Of a stretch of DNA of 64,000 nucleotides, positions 52,318-62,047 are shown piece after piece. Made by a program: the position numbers and the translations under genes. The DNA is taken from assembly GCF_900162695.1 (NCBI RefSeq), contig NZ_FUIH01000007.1:1488001-1552000 (forward strand), in the 5' to 3' direction. The DNA is from Virgibacillus siamensis (GTDB taxonomy: Bacteria > Bacillota > Bacilli > Bacillales > Amphibacillaceae). Within the stretch, counting starts at the first letter, position 1, and each line of letters begins with the position of its first letter. Below the pieces are notes generated by a model, which was not told where the DNA came from, made no database searches, and saw nothing but the letters and a program-made list of their open reading frames with translations.

Positions 52318-52333
52318 ACAAAAAAAAATCCTG

Positions 52334-52780
52334 TTAATTTAAATGTTTTTGAACCAATTTATTGATTTGTGAACCATCGGCCTTCCCTTTTACCTTAGGC
52401 ATGATGGCACTCATCACTTTTCCCATATCTTTTTTGGAAGTTGCATTTACTTCCTGAATCGTAGTCTGAACTACTGCCTCCAGCTCACCTTCAGAAAGCT
52501 GTTCAGGCATATATTCTTGTAAAATATTGATTTCAGTTTCAAGTTTTTTAACAAGATCATCTCGCCCAGCTGATTTAAATTCCTGGAGGGAATCTTTCCG
52601 CTGCTTCAATTCTCTTGAAAGAACTGACAACTCTTCATCTTCGGAAAGATCTTTGTTACCAAGTTTAATCGATTCATTTTGCAAAGAAGCTTTGACCATG
52701 CGTATAACAGCTAATGATTCTTTATCCTTGCTTTTCATGGCCCTCTTCATATCTTGGTTCAGCTGTTCCATTAATGTCAT
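52334..52780 (-). CDS. yqeY: GatB/YqeY domain protein
   Basis: A 148-aa protein of the YqeY family, related to the C-terminal tail domain of GatB, likely binding tRNA. Helical throughout; EQLSEGELEAVV and MGKVMSAIMPKVKGKADGSQIN are conserved blocks. AAGGTG lies before ATG 52780. Cotranscribed with rpsU 15 nt upstream. Confidence 0.92.
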   Translation of the reverse strand: MTLMEQLNQDMKRAMKSKDKESLAVIRMVKASLQNESIKLGNKDLSEDEELSVLSRELKQRKDSLQEFKSAGRDDLVKKLETEINILQEYMPEQLSEGELEAVVQTTIQEVNATSKKDMGKVMSAIMPKVKGKADGSQINKLVQKHLN

Positions 52781-52795
52781 GCTCTCGCACCTTCT

Positions 52796-52972
52796 TTAGA
52801 ATCTGCGCTTTCTTGCATTTTCAGATTTTTTCTTGCGTCTTACACTTGGCTTTTCATAGTGTTCACGCTTCCGGTATTCCTGAAGAGTACCGCTTTTTGA
52901 AACGCTGCGCTTGAAGCGACGAAGAGCATCCTCGAGAGACTCGTTTTTACGAACGCGAGTTGTATTTGACAT
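52796..52972 (-). CDS. rpsU: 30S ribosomal protein S21
   Basis: A 58-aa basic protein, MSNTTRVRKNESLEDALRRF at the N-terminus and a KKKSENARKRRF tail, matching bacterial S21. Needed for initiation on the 30S subunit; in B. subtilis it also affects motility. GGAGGG precedes ATG 52972. Promoter at 53043-53071. Confidence 0.96.
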   Translation of the reverse strand: MSNTTRVRKNESLEDALRRFKRSVSKSGTLQEYRKREHYEKPSVRRKKKSENARKRRF

Positions 52973-53042
52973 GCTAATTTCCCTCCCTCCGAAGCATAAA
53001 ACAAAAATATACCAACATGTAATACTTTACATGTCTTTGATA

Positions 53043-53071
53043 ATTATAATATAACCCGCATACCAGGTCAA
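53043..53071 (-). promoter_or_regulatory. Sigma-A promoter of rpsU-yqeY
   Basis: On the minus strand TTGACC (53066-53071), 17-bp spacer, TATAAT (53043-53048); start near 53036, leader about 64 nt. Confidence 0.85.
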
Positions 53072-53084
53072 CTTCTAATTTTAA

Positions 53085-53750
53085 TTAATAGGCATCGTTT
53101 CCTGTATTACCTGCAATAATATCCACTCCTGCACTGGCACCGATCCTGGTTGCACCTGCATCTATCATTGCCTTCGTGTCTTCAAGCGAACGAACGCCGC
53201 CGGACGCTTTCACTCCCATGTCCGGGCCGACAGTTTCACGCATCAACTTAATATCTTCAACCGTTGCACCACCTCCGGAAAAACCAGTAGATGTTTTAAC
53301 AAAGTCCGCCCCTGCTTGCTTTGCCAGTTTACAGGCCAGAACTTTTTCATCTTCGGTCAGTAAAGATGTTTCAATGATAACCTTTGTAAGGATATTTTCG
53401 CCGGCAGCTTCAACCACAGCCCGAATATCATGAAGCACAGTCTGATCATCACCGGATTTAAGCGCTCCGACATTTATCACCATATCTACTTCAGATGCAC
53501 CATCCTGTATTGCTTGTTTCGTTTCAAATTCTTTCACTTTGGTTGTTGTTGCCCCAAGTGGAAAACCAATTACAGTACAAACTTTAACATCGGTCCCATT
53601 TAAATGTTTATGGCAATATGACACCCAATACGGGTTAACACAAACAGAAGCAAAACCGTGCGTTTTCGCTTCACTGACTATTTGTTTGATTTTTTCCTCT
53701 GTCGTTTCAGGTTTCAATTGCGTATGGTCAATATATGTTGCCAAATCCAT
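53085..53750 (-). CDS. deoC: Deoxyribose-phosphate aldolase
   Basis: A 221-aa class I aldolase that splits 2-deoxyribose-5-phosphate into glyceraldehyde-3-phosphate and acetaldehyde. Schiff-base Lys in FVKTSTGFSGGGAT, proton-relay region VKASGGVR. In B. subtilis a deoC paralogue lies with nupC-pdp; this copy sits between rpsU and mtaB, where some bacilli carry it. The rpsU promoter overlaps the region just beyond its stop. Confidence 0.94.
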   Translation of the reverse strand: MDLATYIDHTQLKPETTEEKIKQIVSEAKTHGFASVCVNPYWVSYCHKHLNGTDVKVCTVIGFPLGATTTKVKEFETKQAIQDGASEVDMVINVGALKSGDDQTVLHDIRAVVEAAGENILTKVIIETSLLTEDEKVLACKLAKQAGADFVKTSTGFSGGGATVEDIKLMRETVGPDMGVKASGGVRSLEDTKAMIDAGATRIGASAGVDIIAGNTGNDAY

Positions 53751-53821
53751 TTCATCGTTCTCCTTTTTGATTAGTTATACTTACTCCGAATTCATAATAG
53801 CATTTAAATACGGAAAAATAA

Positions 53822-53844
53822 ATCCCGGGGTAAACTCCCGGGAT
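53822..53844 (-). terminator. Terminator of mtaB
   Basis: ATCCCGGG (53822-53829) pairs with CCCGGGAT (53837-53844), followed on the minus strand by TTATTTTT. The mtaB stop TGA begins in the upstream arm. Confidence 0.85.
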
Positions 53845-55199
53845 CACTGTGCAGCCTCTTCAATATTGTGATTGGTCGCATTATCCATTACCCGTACAAA
53901 GACACCTTCATTATAAGGGTATCCTGATTTGGTGATTTTGACACGGACTATCTTGCCGATCAGGTCCTGTGTCCCTTCAAAACGGACTTTTAAATAATTA
54001 TCGGTATAACCGACAAGTGTATGTTCGTCTCCTTCAGATGTGTGTTCTTCCGGAATAACTTCGAGAACCTCATCCTCATAAGTTGCTGCATATTCTTTTG
54101 CAAGCTGATCGGACAGTTCAATCATTTGATTTACCCGTTCATTTTTCACATCATCATCCACTTGATTGTCCATTCTGGCAGCAGGTGTACCAGTTCTTCT
54201 GGAAAACGGAAATACATGCAATTCGGAATATCCGATATCCTTAATAAAGTTGCATGTCTCAAGAAATTCATCCTCCGTCTCACCCGGGAAGCCTACAATT
54301 ACATCCGATGTGATCGCAAGACCTGGTAATGCTCTGCGGATTTTGTTAACTTTTTGTTTGTAAAATTCGCTGGAATATTTTCTGCGCATTCTGGCAAGAA
54401 CCGAATCAGATCCTGATTGAAGAGGTATATGCAGATGACGTACAATCTTTTCCGATTTGTCGAGCACTTCAATAACCTCATCTGTAATCTGACTGGCTTC
54501 AATTGATGAAATACGAATCCGTTTTAAGCCAGCAACTTTCGTTTCCAGGTCGTTAAGAAGCTTGGCGAAATTATAATCTTTCATATCTTCACCGTATCCC
54601 GCAGTATGAATCCCTGTCAGCACAATTTCCTTATAACCTGCATCTACAAGACTTTGCGCTTGTTTAATAACGTTTTCCGGCTCACGCGAACGAAGCAGAC
54701 CGCGTGACCAGGGAATAATACAGAATGTGCAGAAATTGTTGCACCCTTCCTGTATTTTTAATGACGCGCGTGTCCGATCTGTAAAGTCAGGAACATCCAT
54801 TTCTTCAAAAACACGATTTTTCATGATGTTGGAAACACCATTGATTGGTTCACGGGTCTTCTTATGTTCTTCAATATAATCAAGCATCTTTTTGCGATTC
54901 TGCGTCCCGACAATTATGTCAACACCTGGTATCTCCATAATTTCACCAGGTGATGTTTGTGCATAACAGCCTGTTACACAAACAATGGATTCAGGATTTT
55001 TGCGGATTGCCCGGCGAATTACCTGTCTGCTTTTTTTATCTCCGGTATTTGTTACTGTGCAGGTGTTAATGACGTATACATCTGACTGACGGTCAAAATC
55101 CACACGTTCATAACCGTTCTCCTTAAACATATTCCAGATACCTTCTGTTTCATAATGATTCACTTTACATCCTAATGTATGGAATGCAACAGTTGTCAT
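53844..55199 (-). CDS. mtaB: tRNA ms2t6A methylthiotransferase MtaB
   Basis: A 451-aa radical-SAM enzyme (B. subtilis YqeV) that adds a methylthio group to t6A37 of tRNAs reading ANN codons. N-terminal UPF0004 domain with Cys ligands (GCKVN, NTCTVTN, GCYAQ), radical-SAM cluster CNNFCTFC at about 151-158, C-terminal TRAM domain. ATG 55199 overlaps the rsmE stop; AGGTG lies upstream. Confidence 0.94.
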   Translation of the reverse strand: MTTVAFHTLGCKVNHYETEGIWNMFKENGYERVDFDRQSDVYVINTCTVTNTGDKKSRQVIRRAIRKNPESIVCVTGCYAQTSPGEIMEIPGVDIIVGTQNRKKMLDYIEEHKKTREPINGVSNIMKNRVFEEMDVPDFTDRTRASLKIQEGCNNFCTFCIIPWSRGLLRSREPENVIKQAQSLVDAGYKEIVLTGIHTAGYGEDMKDYNFAKLLNDLETKVAGLKRIRISSIEASQITDEVIEVLDKSEKIVRHLHIPLQSGSDSVLARMRRKYSSEFYKQKVNKIRRALPGLAITSDVIVGFPGETEDEFLETCNFIKDIGYSELHVFPFSRRTGTPAARMDNQVDDDVKNERVNQMIELSDQLAKEYAATYEDEVLEVIPEEHTSEGDEHTLVGYTDNYLKVRFEGTQDLIGKIVRVKITKSGYPYNEGVFVRVMDNATNHNIEEAAQ

Positions 55200-55957
55200 C
55201 ATGTACACCTCAATTCTTCTAAGTGATAAGAAATACTCGACAATACATATAAGCTAGCTGTTTCTGTTCGAAGTATACGCGGTCCAAGCCTGATTGGCGT
55301 GAAATCATATTCCTTCAGCATAGCTGCTTCTTCCTTCGAAATACCACCTTCCGGACCAATATAGACCAGAATCCGTTTTCCCTTTTCGAGCCTGCCGAGC
55401 ACGGTACCAAGTGATTGCGACGCCGTCCTCTTTGCTTCTTCCTCGAATGCGAACAACTTCACGTCAAACGCTCGCGCATATTCAGCCATTTCACTGGTTG
55501 TGTGAACCGGCATAACTTCAGGTATTTTATTACGATGACTCTGCTCACTTGCTTCCTTTACGATCTTCTGGAATCTGCCCAATTTCTTTTCAAATTTTTT
55601 ACCGTTCCAGACTGCCACTGAACGTTCTGATTGAACCGGTAAAAAGGTACTTGCTCCCAATTCTGTACCTTTTTGCAAAACATATTCAAATTTATCACCT
55701 TTAGGTATTCCTTGGGCAATGGTAACATCAACCGGCATTTCCATCGACTCATTCAACCACTCTTCAATCTGCAGACACACTTCTGTTGAATAAATGGACA
55801 CGATCCGGCAAATTGCCGCATTTCCATCCGGATGATTGCAAATAATCCGATCTCCGTCCCGATAACGCATCACACGCTGGATATGATGAGCATCATCATT
55901 CTGAATCATTACCGTGTTTTCCTGCCAATTTTCATCAGGAACAAAATAGCGTTGCAA
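55199..55957 (-). CDS. rsmE: 16S rRNA m3U1498 methyltransferase RsmE
   Basis: A 252-aa SPOUT methyltransferase with the trefoil-knot SAM motifs IGPEGGIS and LGPRILRTETA near the C-terminus. TTG 55957 (MQRYFV) matches family N-termini better than the GTGs at 55969; upstream Shine-Dalgarno is weak. 19 nt after prmA, overlapping mtaB, so prmA-rsmE-mtaB are probably one unit. Confidence 0.93.
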   Translation of the reverse strand: MQRYFVPDENWQENTVMIQNDDAHHIQRVMRYRDGDRIICNHPDGNAAICRIVSIYSTEVCLQIEEWLNESMEMPVDVTIAQGIPKGDKFEYVLQKGTELGASTFLPVQSERSVAVWNGKKFEKKLGRFQKIVKEASEQSHRNKIPEVMPVHTTSEMAEYARAFDVKLFAFEEEAKRTASQSLGTVLGRLEKGKRILVYIGPEGGISKEEAAMLKEYDFTPIRLGPRILRTETASLYVLSSISYHLEELRCT

Positions 55958-55976
55958 GGTCAGCACCACTTTTCAA

Positions 55977-56915
55977 TTAAATCTTCTTGGCAACAATCGC
56001 TACCCAATCTTCCATCTCATTTACTTCCAAAATTTCAAATCCTGCTTGTTTCAGGTTATCCAACACCAATTGTTTCTTAGCTTGAATGATTCCGGATGTG
56101 ATAAAAATTCCGCCCGGGCGCAAGTTATTCCACGCCTCGTTTGTAAACCTGACGATGATCTCCGCCAGTATATTCGAAACAATAACATCCGCTTCCATCT
56201 TAACATTGTCCAGCAGATTATTTTGCCTGACATGAATGATCGCATCGGTCTTATTTAGCTTTGAATTTATCGATGTACTTTTAACTGCAATTTCATCCAG
56301 GTCGAATGCATGTACTTCATTAGCACCGAGTAAAGCGGAAGCAATACTGAGTACACCTGACCCGCATCCGACATCTATAACCAGATCACGTGGATTCAGA
56401 TACTGCTCAATTGCCTGGATGCTTAATACAGTTGTCGGATGTGTACCTGTACCGAAAGCCATGCCAGGGTCAAGTTCGATAATCACTTCATCACTTGATA
56501 CAGGTTCGTAGTCCTCCCAAGTCGGGATGATAGTTATCTTTTTAGAAATTTTAACAGGCTTGTAGTATTTTTTCCATGCTGTTGCCCATTCTTCTTCGTG
56601 AATTTCACTTAACGTTACCTGATTTCTTCCCAAATCAATATCATACAGCATCAGGTTATTAACTGCCTGTTTTATTTCATTGACTGTTTCGCCCAGGAAG
56701 CTGTTTACCGGCAAGTATGCTTTGATGTACACCCCTTCTTCCGGGTATTCATCTTGATTCAATTCATATATTTCTCCAAATTTACTTTCATGTTCCATCG
56801 TGAGATCCAATGGGTCCTCAATTACTACACCACTGGCGCCGGTCTCATGAAGTATATTAGAAATCGGCTCGATAGCTTCGTTCGTAGTATGAATGCATAT
56901 TTCCGACCATTTCAT
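55977..56915 (-). CDS. prmA: Ribosomal protein L11 methyltransferase PrmA
   Basis: A 312-aa SAM-dependent methyltransferase. N-terminal substrate domain, then motif I DVGCGSGVLSIA (about 178-189) and NILAEII motif. Modifies L11. Follows dnaJ as in B. subtilis, with a 106-nt gap. Confidence 0.95.
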   Translation of the reverse strand: MKWSEICIHTTNEAIEPISNILHETGASGVVIEDPLDLTMEHESKFGEIYELNQDEYPEEGVYIKAYLPVNSFLGETVNEIKQAVNNLMLYDIDLGRNQVTLSEIHEEEWATAWKKYYKPVKISKKITIIPTWEDYEPVSSDEVIIELDPGMAFGTGTHPTTVLSIQAIEQYLNPRDLVIDVGCGSGVLSIASALLGANEVHAFDLDEIAVKSTSINSKLNKTDAIIHVRQNNLLDNVKMEADVIVSNILAEIIVRFTNEAWNNLRPGGIFITSGIIQAKKQLVLDNLKQAGFEILEVNEMEDWVAIVAKKI

Positions 56916-57021
56916 ATCGATTCACTCATTTCCTGAAAAAGTAGGATGTCGTATTAAAAACTGCAGTAAGTTGGTAGCCCTTTAAGTTGATAATCCTTGG
57001 CACACAGCTAAAAAATACCGT

Positions 57022-58143
57022 TTAATTTTTAAATGCATTTTTAAATTTTTGGAAGAACGAGCCGCCTTGCTCATCTGTTGCTTCATTTCCGCCAATTTCA
57101 TTAAATTCACGAATCAGCTCTTTCTGACGGTCGGTCAGTTTATCTGGTGTAATCACCCGTACTTGAACATGTTGATCACCATGTCCATAGCCACGTACAT
57201 TCGGTGCACCTTTTCCTTTCAGACGGAATGTTTTACCTGTTTGGGTCCCGGCAGGCACTTTCAACATCACTTTTCCGTGTACAGTTGGCACTTCCATCTC
57301 ATCACCAAGTGCTGCCTGTGCAAAGGTTATTGGCAATTCGCAATGAATATGGTCGCCTTCACGTCTGAAAAATTCATGTGGTCTTACTTGAATTACAACA
57401 AACAAATCTCCTGGAGGGCCACCATTTTTACCTGCCTCTCCTTTTCCGGACACTCTGATTTGCTGTCCATCATCAATTCCTGCTGGGATGGAAATATGGA
57501 TTTTTTTATGCTTCGTTACCTTTCCAGATCCACCACAAGTACCGCATTTTTCAGGGATAATCTTACCACTTCCATTACAATGATGACAGACACGGCGGTT
57601 TACAACCTTTCCAAACGGCGTATTTTGCTCCATATTCAACTGTCCTGATCCGCCGCAGTGTGAACAGGTTTTTGTTTCTGTCCCCGGTTTCGCACCTGAA
57701 CCTTTACACGTATCGCAATTTTCCTCATTCGGAATTTTGATATCCGTTTCCTTTCCAAAAATCGCTTCCTCGAAATTAAGCGTCATGGAATACTGCAGAT
57801 CCGCACCTTGTTGAGGCGCATTTGGATCACGTCTGCGTCCGCCGCCAAAGAACATATCAAAAATATCACCAAATCCGCCAAAGTCCTGTGCTCCGCCGCC
57901 AAATCCTCCAAACCCTTGACCTTGTGCGCCAGCATGGCCGAATTGATCATACTGTGCCCGTTTTTGTTCATTGCTTAACACTTCATAAGCTTCTTTTGCT
58001 TCTTTAAATTTTTCGGATGCATTATCTTCCTTGCTCACATCCGGATGATATTTCCTGGCCAGTTTCCGATAGGCCTTTTTTATTTCATCTTTTGAAGAGC
58101 CTTTTTCAACTCCAAGCACTTCATAATAGTCACGCTTACTCAC
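57022..58143 (-). CDS. dnaJ: Co-chaperone DnaJ
   Basis: A 373-aa type I J-protein that stimulates DnaK. J domain with HPD (KYHPDVS), Gly/Phe region, four zinc CxxCxGxG repeats (CDTCKGSG, CSHCGGSG, CHHCNGSG, CGTCGGSG) and the C-terminal substrate domains. A strong terminator separates it from dnaK, so it is partly independent of the hrcA-grpE-dnaK transcript. Confidence 0.97.
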   Translation of the reverse strand: MSKRDYYEVLGVEKGSSKDEIKKAYRKLARKYHPDVSKEDNASEKFKEAKEAYEVLSNEQKRAQYDQFGHAGAQGQGFGGFGGGAQDFGGFGDIFDMFFGGGRRRDPNAPQQGADLQYSMTLNFEEAIFGKETDIKIPNEENCDTCKGSGAKPGTETKTCSHCGGSGQLNMEQNTPFGKVVNRRVCHHCNGSGKIIPEKCGTCGGSGKVTKHKKIHISIPAGIDDGQQIRVSGKGEAGKNGGPPGDLFVVIQVRPHEFFRREGDHIHCELPITFAQAALGDEMEVPTVHGKVMLKVPAGTQTGKTFRLKGKGAPNVRGYGHGDQHVQVRVITPDKLTDRQKELIREFNEIGGNEATDEQGGSFFQKFKNAFKN

Positions 58144-58280
58144 TTAAAAATCACTCTCCCGATACACTATTGCATAAATTTTATCATACCATTATATGAG
58201 GCACGATAGCAAACGAACACTGTGCCACATACTGTATATCCAAATGTTGTTTCAAAACTCCTGTTAAAAAGCTCATTCAG

Positions 58281-58325
58281 AAAAAAGAGTCAAAGCCAAG
58301 GAATTCCTGACTTTGACTCTTTTTG
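58281..58325 (-). terminator. Terminator of dnaK
   Basis: AAAAAGAGTCAAAG (58282-58295) pairs perfectly with CTTTGACTCTTTTT (58311-58324); T residues follow on the minus strand. Readthrough to dnaJ, if any, would be partial. Confidence 0.9.
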
Positions 58326-58338
58326 ATTAACGTGATGC

Positions 58339-60177
58339 TTATTTTTTATTGTTCTCTTCGTCATCTACCTCTTTATAATCAGCATCTTCTACATCATCTG
58401 CTGAACCGGCATTGCCATCAGCACCCTGCTGAGCCTGTTGTTCTTGCTGCATTTGCTCATACAGTTTTACTGAAAGCTGCTGGACTTGCTCCTGAAGTGC
58501 CTCTTTCTTTTCCTTGATTTGATCTATATCGTCAGCTTCAATTGCCTTTTTCAATTCTTCCTTCGCGTCCTCAGCTTTTTGTTTCTCATCTTCGGAAACT
58601 TTGTCACCAAGGTCCTTGATGGTTTTATCAGTTGTAAAGATCAGTTGATCTGCTTCATTGCGAAGTTCAATTTCTTCGCGGCGTTTTTTGTCCGCTTCAG
58701 CATTCTCTTCTGCATCTTTTACCATTTGATCAATTTCATCATCAGACAAGCCCGAAGAGGACTTGATTGTAATTGACTGTTCTTTATTTGTACCCATGTC
58801 TTTTGCACGGACATTAACAATACCGTTCGCATCAATATCAAAGCTTACCTCAATTTGCGGTACCCCTCTTGGTGCCGGTGGGATATCCGTCAACTGAAAA
58901 CGGCCAAGTGTTTTATTATCTGCTGCCATTTCACGTTCTCCCTGCAGCACATGAATATCTACAGCTGTTTGATTATCTGCAGCTGTTGAGAACACTTGTG
59001 AATGGCTTGTTGGGATTGTTGTATTACGTTCAATCAGCTTCGTTGTTACACTTCCCATTGTTTCAATACCGAGTGAAAGTGGAGTGACATCAAGCAATAC
59101 AACATCTTTCACATCACCTTGAAGCACACCGCCCTGAATTGCAGCACCAAGTGCAACAACTTCATCAGGGTTTACACCTTTAGAAGGGTCTTTACCAGTT
59201 TCACGTTTGATTGCTTCCTGTACTGCCGGAATCCGAGTAGATCCACCTACAAGCAGTACGCGGTCAATTTCGCTGGCTGACAGGTCCGCATCTTTTAGTG
59301 CTTTTCTTGTTGGAGCCATTGTACGTTCAACCAACTCAGATGAAAGCTCCTCAAATTTTGCACGGGTCAAATTCATTTCCAAATGTAGCGGTCCCGCATC
59401 CCCCGCTGTAATAAATGGCAGGGAAATTTGAGTTTGTGATACACCTGACAAGTCTTTTTTCGCTTTTTCAGCTGCATCTTTCAAACGCTGTGTTGCCATT
59501 TTGTCTTTGGAAAGGTCAATTCCATTTTCTTTTTTGAATTCCTGAACCATATAATCAATGATAACTTCATCAAAGTCATCCCCGCCAAGACGATTATCAC
59601 CGGCAGTAGAAACAACTTCAAAGGTGCCATCGCCGATATCCAGGATTGATACGTCAAATGTACCGCCGCCAAGGTCATAAACAAGGATGGTCTGATCCTG
59701 GTCATCTTTGTCAATACCATAGGCAAGGGCAGCTGCTGTTGGTTCATTAATAATACGTTCAACTTCGAGACCAGCAATTTTACCCGCGTCCTTGGTTGCC
59801 TGACGTTCCGCATCATTAAAATATGCAGGAACAGTGATTACTGCTTTATTTACGTCCTCACCAAGATAATCTTCCGCATATGATTTAATGTGCTGCAGAA
59901 TAATTGCGGAAACTTCCTGTGGTGTATATTCTTTATCTTCAATTTTCACCTTGTAATCAGTACCCATATGACGCTTAATGGATTGAATAGTGTTTGGATT
60001 GGTGATTGCCTGGCGTTTTGCAACTTCACCAACTTGGCGCTCACCATTTTTAAACGCAACGACTGATGGCGTTGTCCGGTTGCCTTCCGGATTGGGGATT
60101 ACTACCGCTTCCCCGCCTTCCATAACTGATACACATGAATTTGTTGTACCTAAGTCAATACCAATTATCTTACTCAT
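58339..60177 (-). CDS. dnaK: Chaperone DnaK (Hsp70)
   Basis: A 612-aa Hsp70. ATPase domain with IGIDLGTTNSCV at the N-terminus, DLGGGTFDVS and VGGSTRIPAVQ; substrate-binding domain; helical lid with a Gln-rich stretch (QEQVQQLSVKLYEQMQQEQQ) and an acidic tail. Typical Firmicute length. 30 nt after grpE. Confidence 0.98.
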   Translation of the reverse strand: MSKIIGIDLGTTNSCVSVMEGGEAVVIPNPEGNRTTPSVVAFKNGERQVGEVAKRQAITNPNTIQSIKRHMGTDYKVKIEDKEYTPQEVSAIILQHIKSYAEDYLGEDVNKAVITVPAYFNDAERQATKDAGKIAGLEVERIINEPTAAALAYGIDKDDQDQTILVYDLGGGTFDVSILDIGDGTFEVVSTAGDNRLGGDDFDEVIIDYMVQEFKKENGIDLSKDKMATQRLKDAAEKAKKDLSGVSQTQISLPFITAGDAGPLHLEMNLTRAKFEELSSELVERTMAPTRKALKDADLSASEIDRVLLVGGSTRIPAVQEAIKRETGKDPSKGVNPDEVVALGAAIQGGVLQGDVKDVVLLDVTPLSLGIETMGSVTTKLIERNTTIPTSHSQVFSTAADNQTAVDIHVLQGEREMAADNKTLGRFQLTDIPPAPRGVPQIEVSFDIDANGIVNVRAKDMGTNKEQSITIKSSSGLSDDEIDQMVKDAEENAEADKKRREEIELRNEADQLIFTTDKTIKDLGDKVSEDEKQKAEDAKEELKKAIEADDIDQIKEKKEALQEQVQQLSVKLYEQMQQEQQAQQGADGNAGSADDVEDADYKEVDDEENNKK

Positions 60178-60206
60178 AAAACATTTCCTCCTTAACTGCT
60201 TTGCAA

Positions 60207-60806
60207 TTACTTATTCACTTTTACCATTGCTGGTCGAATTACTTTATCTTTCAGCATGTAGCCTTTTTGCAATTCTTCCGTTACAATATTTGATTCCATA
60301 TCCTCTTCTTCCACCTGCATTACTGCGTGATGGATATTCGGATCAAATTCTTTCCCAACACTTTCAATTTCCACAACATCATTTGCTTTCAATGCATCCT
60401 TGATTTGACGATATACCATTGAAACGCCATCCACAAAACTTTCTGCGGCATCTGTTACTTCAACCTGCAGTGCGCGCTCAAAGTTATCAAGTGCGGGCAA
60501 TAATTCAGTTGCCAGTGTCTCTGCTTTATATTTTCGTTCCGCCTCTTTCTCTTTGCGGGAACGTTTTTTGAAGTTGTCAAATTCGGCTTGTGTTCGAAGC
60601 AACCGTTGATACATTTCATCTTTTTCCTGTTTCAGCTTGCTGACTTCAGCTTTTAGATCTTCCATTTCACTTTCATCTGAACCAAGTTGTTGTTCCAGAT
60701 CCTCTTTTTCCGGATTATCTATTACTTCAGTAGCCTCTGCAGTTTCAGTTGCTTCTGTTTCTGCTGCATCGTTGCTGTCGACCATCTTTTCCTTATTTTC
60801 ATCCAT
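60207..60806 (-). CDS. grpE: Nucleotide exchange factor GrpE
   Basis: A 199-aa GrpE. Acidic disordered N-terminus (about 1-45), long coiled coil (50-110), and the C-terminal beta domain with NPNIHHAVMQVEEE-like core. ATG 60806 has AGGAGG upstream; longer extension to 60830 rejected. Confidence 0.95.
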   Translation of the reverse strand: MDENKEKMVDSNDAAETEATETAEATEVIDNPEKEDLEQQLGSDESEMEDLKAEVSKLKQEKDEMYQRLLRTQAEFDNFKKRSRKEKEAERKYKAETLATELLPALDNFERALQVEVTDAAESFVDGVSMVYRQIKDALKANDVVEIESVGKEFDPNIHHAVMQVEEEDMESNIVTEELQKGYMLKDKVIRPAMVKVNK

Positions 60807-60935
60807 GTCTGCCACCTCCTGCATAACCAATTTCCATGATAGACTATATCATGACTGAATTAGATTTTAAATATATACACATTAAGAAATGATGGGAACT
60901 TCCCACCAAATCGATGTACCCTTGATTGACTAAAT

Positions 60936-61967
60936 TTAATCATTATTTTTATGCCATAAATATAAAGCATCCGACATCTCATGAGACAACGTATTTAACA
61001 AATTGATCACTCTTTTGTATTCCATCCGCGTTGGGCCAAGAATTGCGATAGTACCCACCTGCTCCTCATCCAATTGATACGTTGCTGTAATCAGGCTGAG
61101 ATCTTTTATAGCATCAGCCTTGTTCTCATGCCCGATAGTAACTTTAATGCCATCGTGTGTATCTTTCAGGATCTTGGCAATCTCATCCTCTTTTTCCATC
61201 ATGGCATAAAACGAACGCACTTTATTGATATCATTGAATTCTGGCTGCATCAATATATTGGTTTTTCCACCAAAATACAATTTAACCGGATTTTCATTAA
61301 AAAATGCCTGTTTAATATAATTATACGATTTTTTAAAGTCTGAAATATACTTTTGCATTAAGGTGATGATTTCAGAATTCAGCTTCTCCGGCAGTCTGAT
61401 TAGAGACACACCCTGTAACCTGTCATTTAAAATATTTACCATCTTCTCCAAGTCAGATGTGCTAATCTCTTCCGGAATGGAAAATGATCGATGTTCCACA
61501 TGGCCATTGTCTGTTACAAGTATAACAACCGCATTCTGGCTTGACAGTGTGACAATCTGAAGTTGCTTAAGCTTTGTTTCCAGTACCTCAGGACCTAATA
61601 TAATAGACGTGTAATTTGTTATATCAGACAAAATTTCAGCAGACTTTTGAGCAATTTGTTCAAATTCAAAAAAGCCGTCCTGAATCGAATTATGGATGAG
61701 TTTTACATCACTCCTTGGGCTTTTTGGTGCTGCCAAATGATCAACATAATATCGATACCCTTTTTCAGAGGGAATCCGTCCAGAGGATGAGTGTGTTTTT
61801 TCCAGAAAACCCATTTCCTCTAAGTCCGCCATCTCATTCCGAATGGTCGCAGAACTGTAGGGGATATTGTTTTTTTTGGAAATTGCACGTGATCCAACTG
61901 GTTGTGCTGATTCGATGAAATCATCAATAATGACCTGCAAAATTAACAATTGCCTTTCTGTTAACAT
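60936..61967 (-). CDS. hrcA: Heat-shock repressor HrcA
   Basis: A 343-aa repressor that binds CIRCE and is kept active by GroEL. N-terminal winged helix (MLTERQLLILQVIIDDFIE, NEMADLEEMGFLEKTHSSSGR). ATG 61967 with GAGGTGATC upstream. First gene of hrcA-grpE-dnaK; its CIRCE at 61982-62008 implies autoregulation. Confidence 0.97.
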   Translation of the reverse strand: MLTERQLLILQVIIDDFIESAQPVGSRAISKKNNIPYSSATIRNEMADLEEMGFLEKTHSSSGRIPSEKGYRYYVDHLAAPKSPRSDVKLIHNSIQDGFFEFEQIAQKSAEILSDITNYTSIILGPEVLETKLKQLQIVTLSSQNAVVILVTDNGHVEHRSFSIPEEISTSDLEKMVNILNDRLQGVSLIRLPEKLNSEIITLMQKYISDFKKSYNYIKQAFFNENPVKLYFGGKTNILMQPEFNDINKVRSFYAMMEKEDEIAKILKDTHDGIKVTIGHENKADAIKDLSLITATYQLDEEQVGTIAILGPTRMEYKRVINLLNTLSHEMSDALYLWHKNND

Positions 61968-61981
61968 GATGATCACCTCTG

Positions 61982-62008
61982 TTAGCACTCTCGATCACCG
62001 AGTGCTAA
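61982..62008 (-). promoter_or_regulatory. CIRCE operator
   Basis: TTAGCACTC (61982-61990), 9-bp spacer, GAGTGCTAA (62000-62008): an exact match to the HrcA operator. It covers the predicted transcription start region of hrcA. Confidence 0.98.
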
Positions 62009-62018
62009 TTCTAATATT

Positions 62019-62047
62019 AAATTATCAAATCCATATTTTTTTGTCAA
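62019..62047 (-). promoter_or_regulatory. Sigma-A promoter of the hrcA operon
   Basis: On the minus strand TTGACA (62042-62047), 17-bp spacer, TAATTT (62019-62024); start near 62012, within a few bases of CIRCE. The -35 overlaps the hemW stop codon (62044-62046). Confidence 0.85.

Noticed and set aside
57049..57648. 199-codon ORF on the plus strand
   Set aside because: Lies wholly antisense to dnaJ, has no ribosome binding site and reads as a compositional shadow of the zinc-repeat region.
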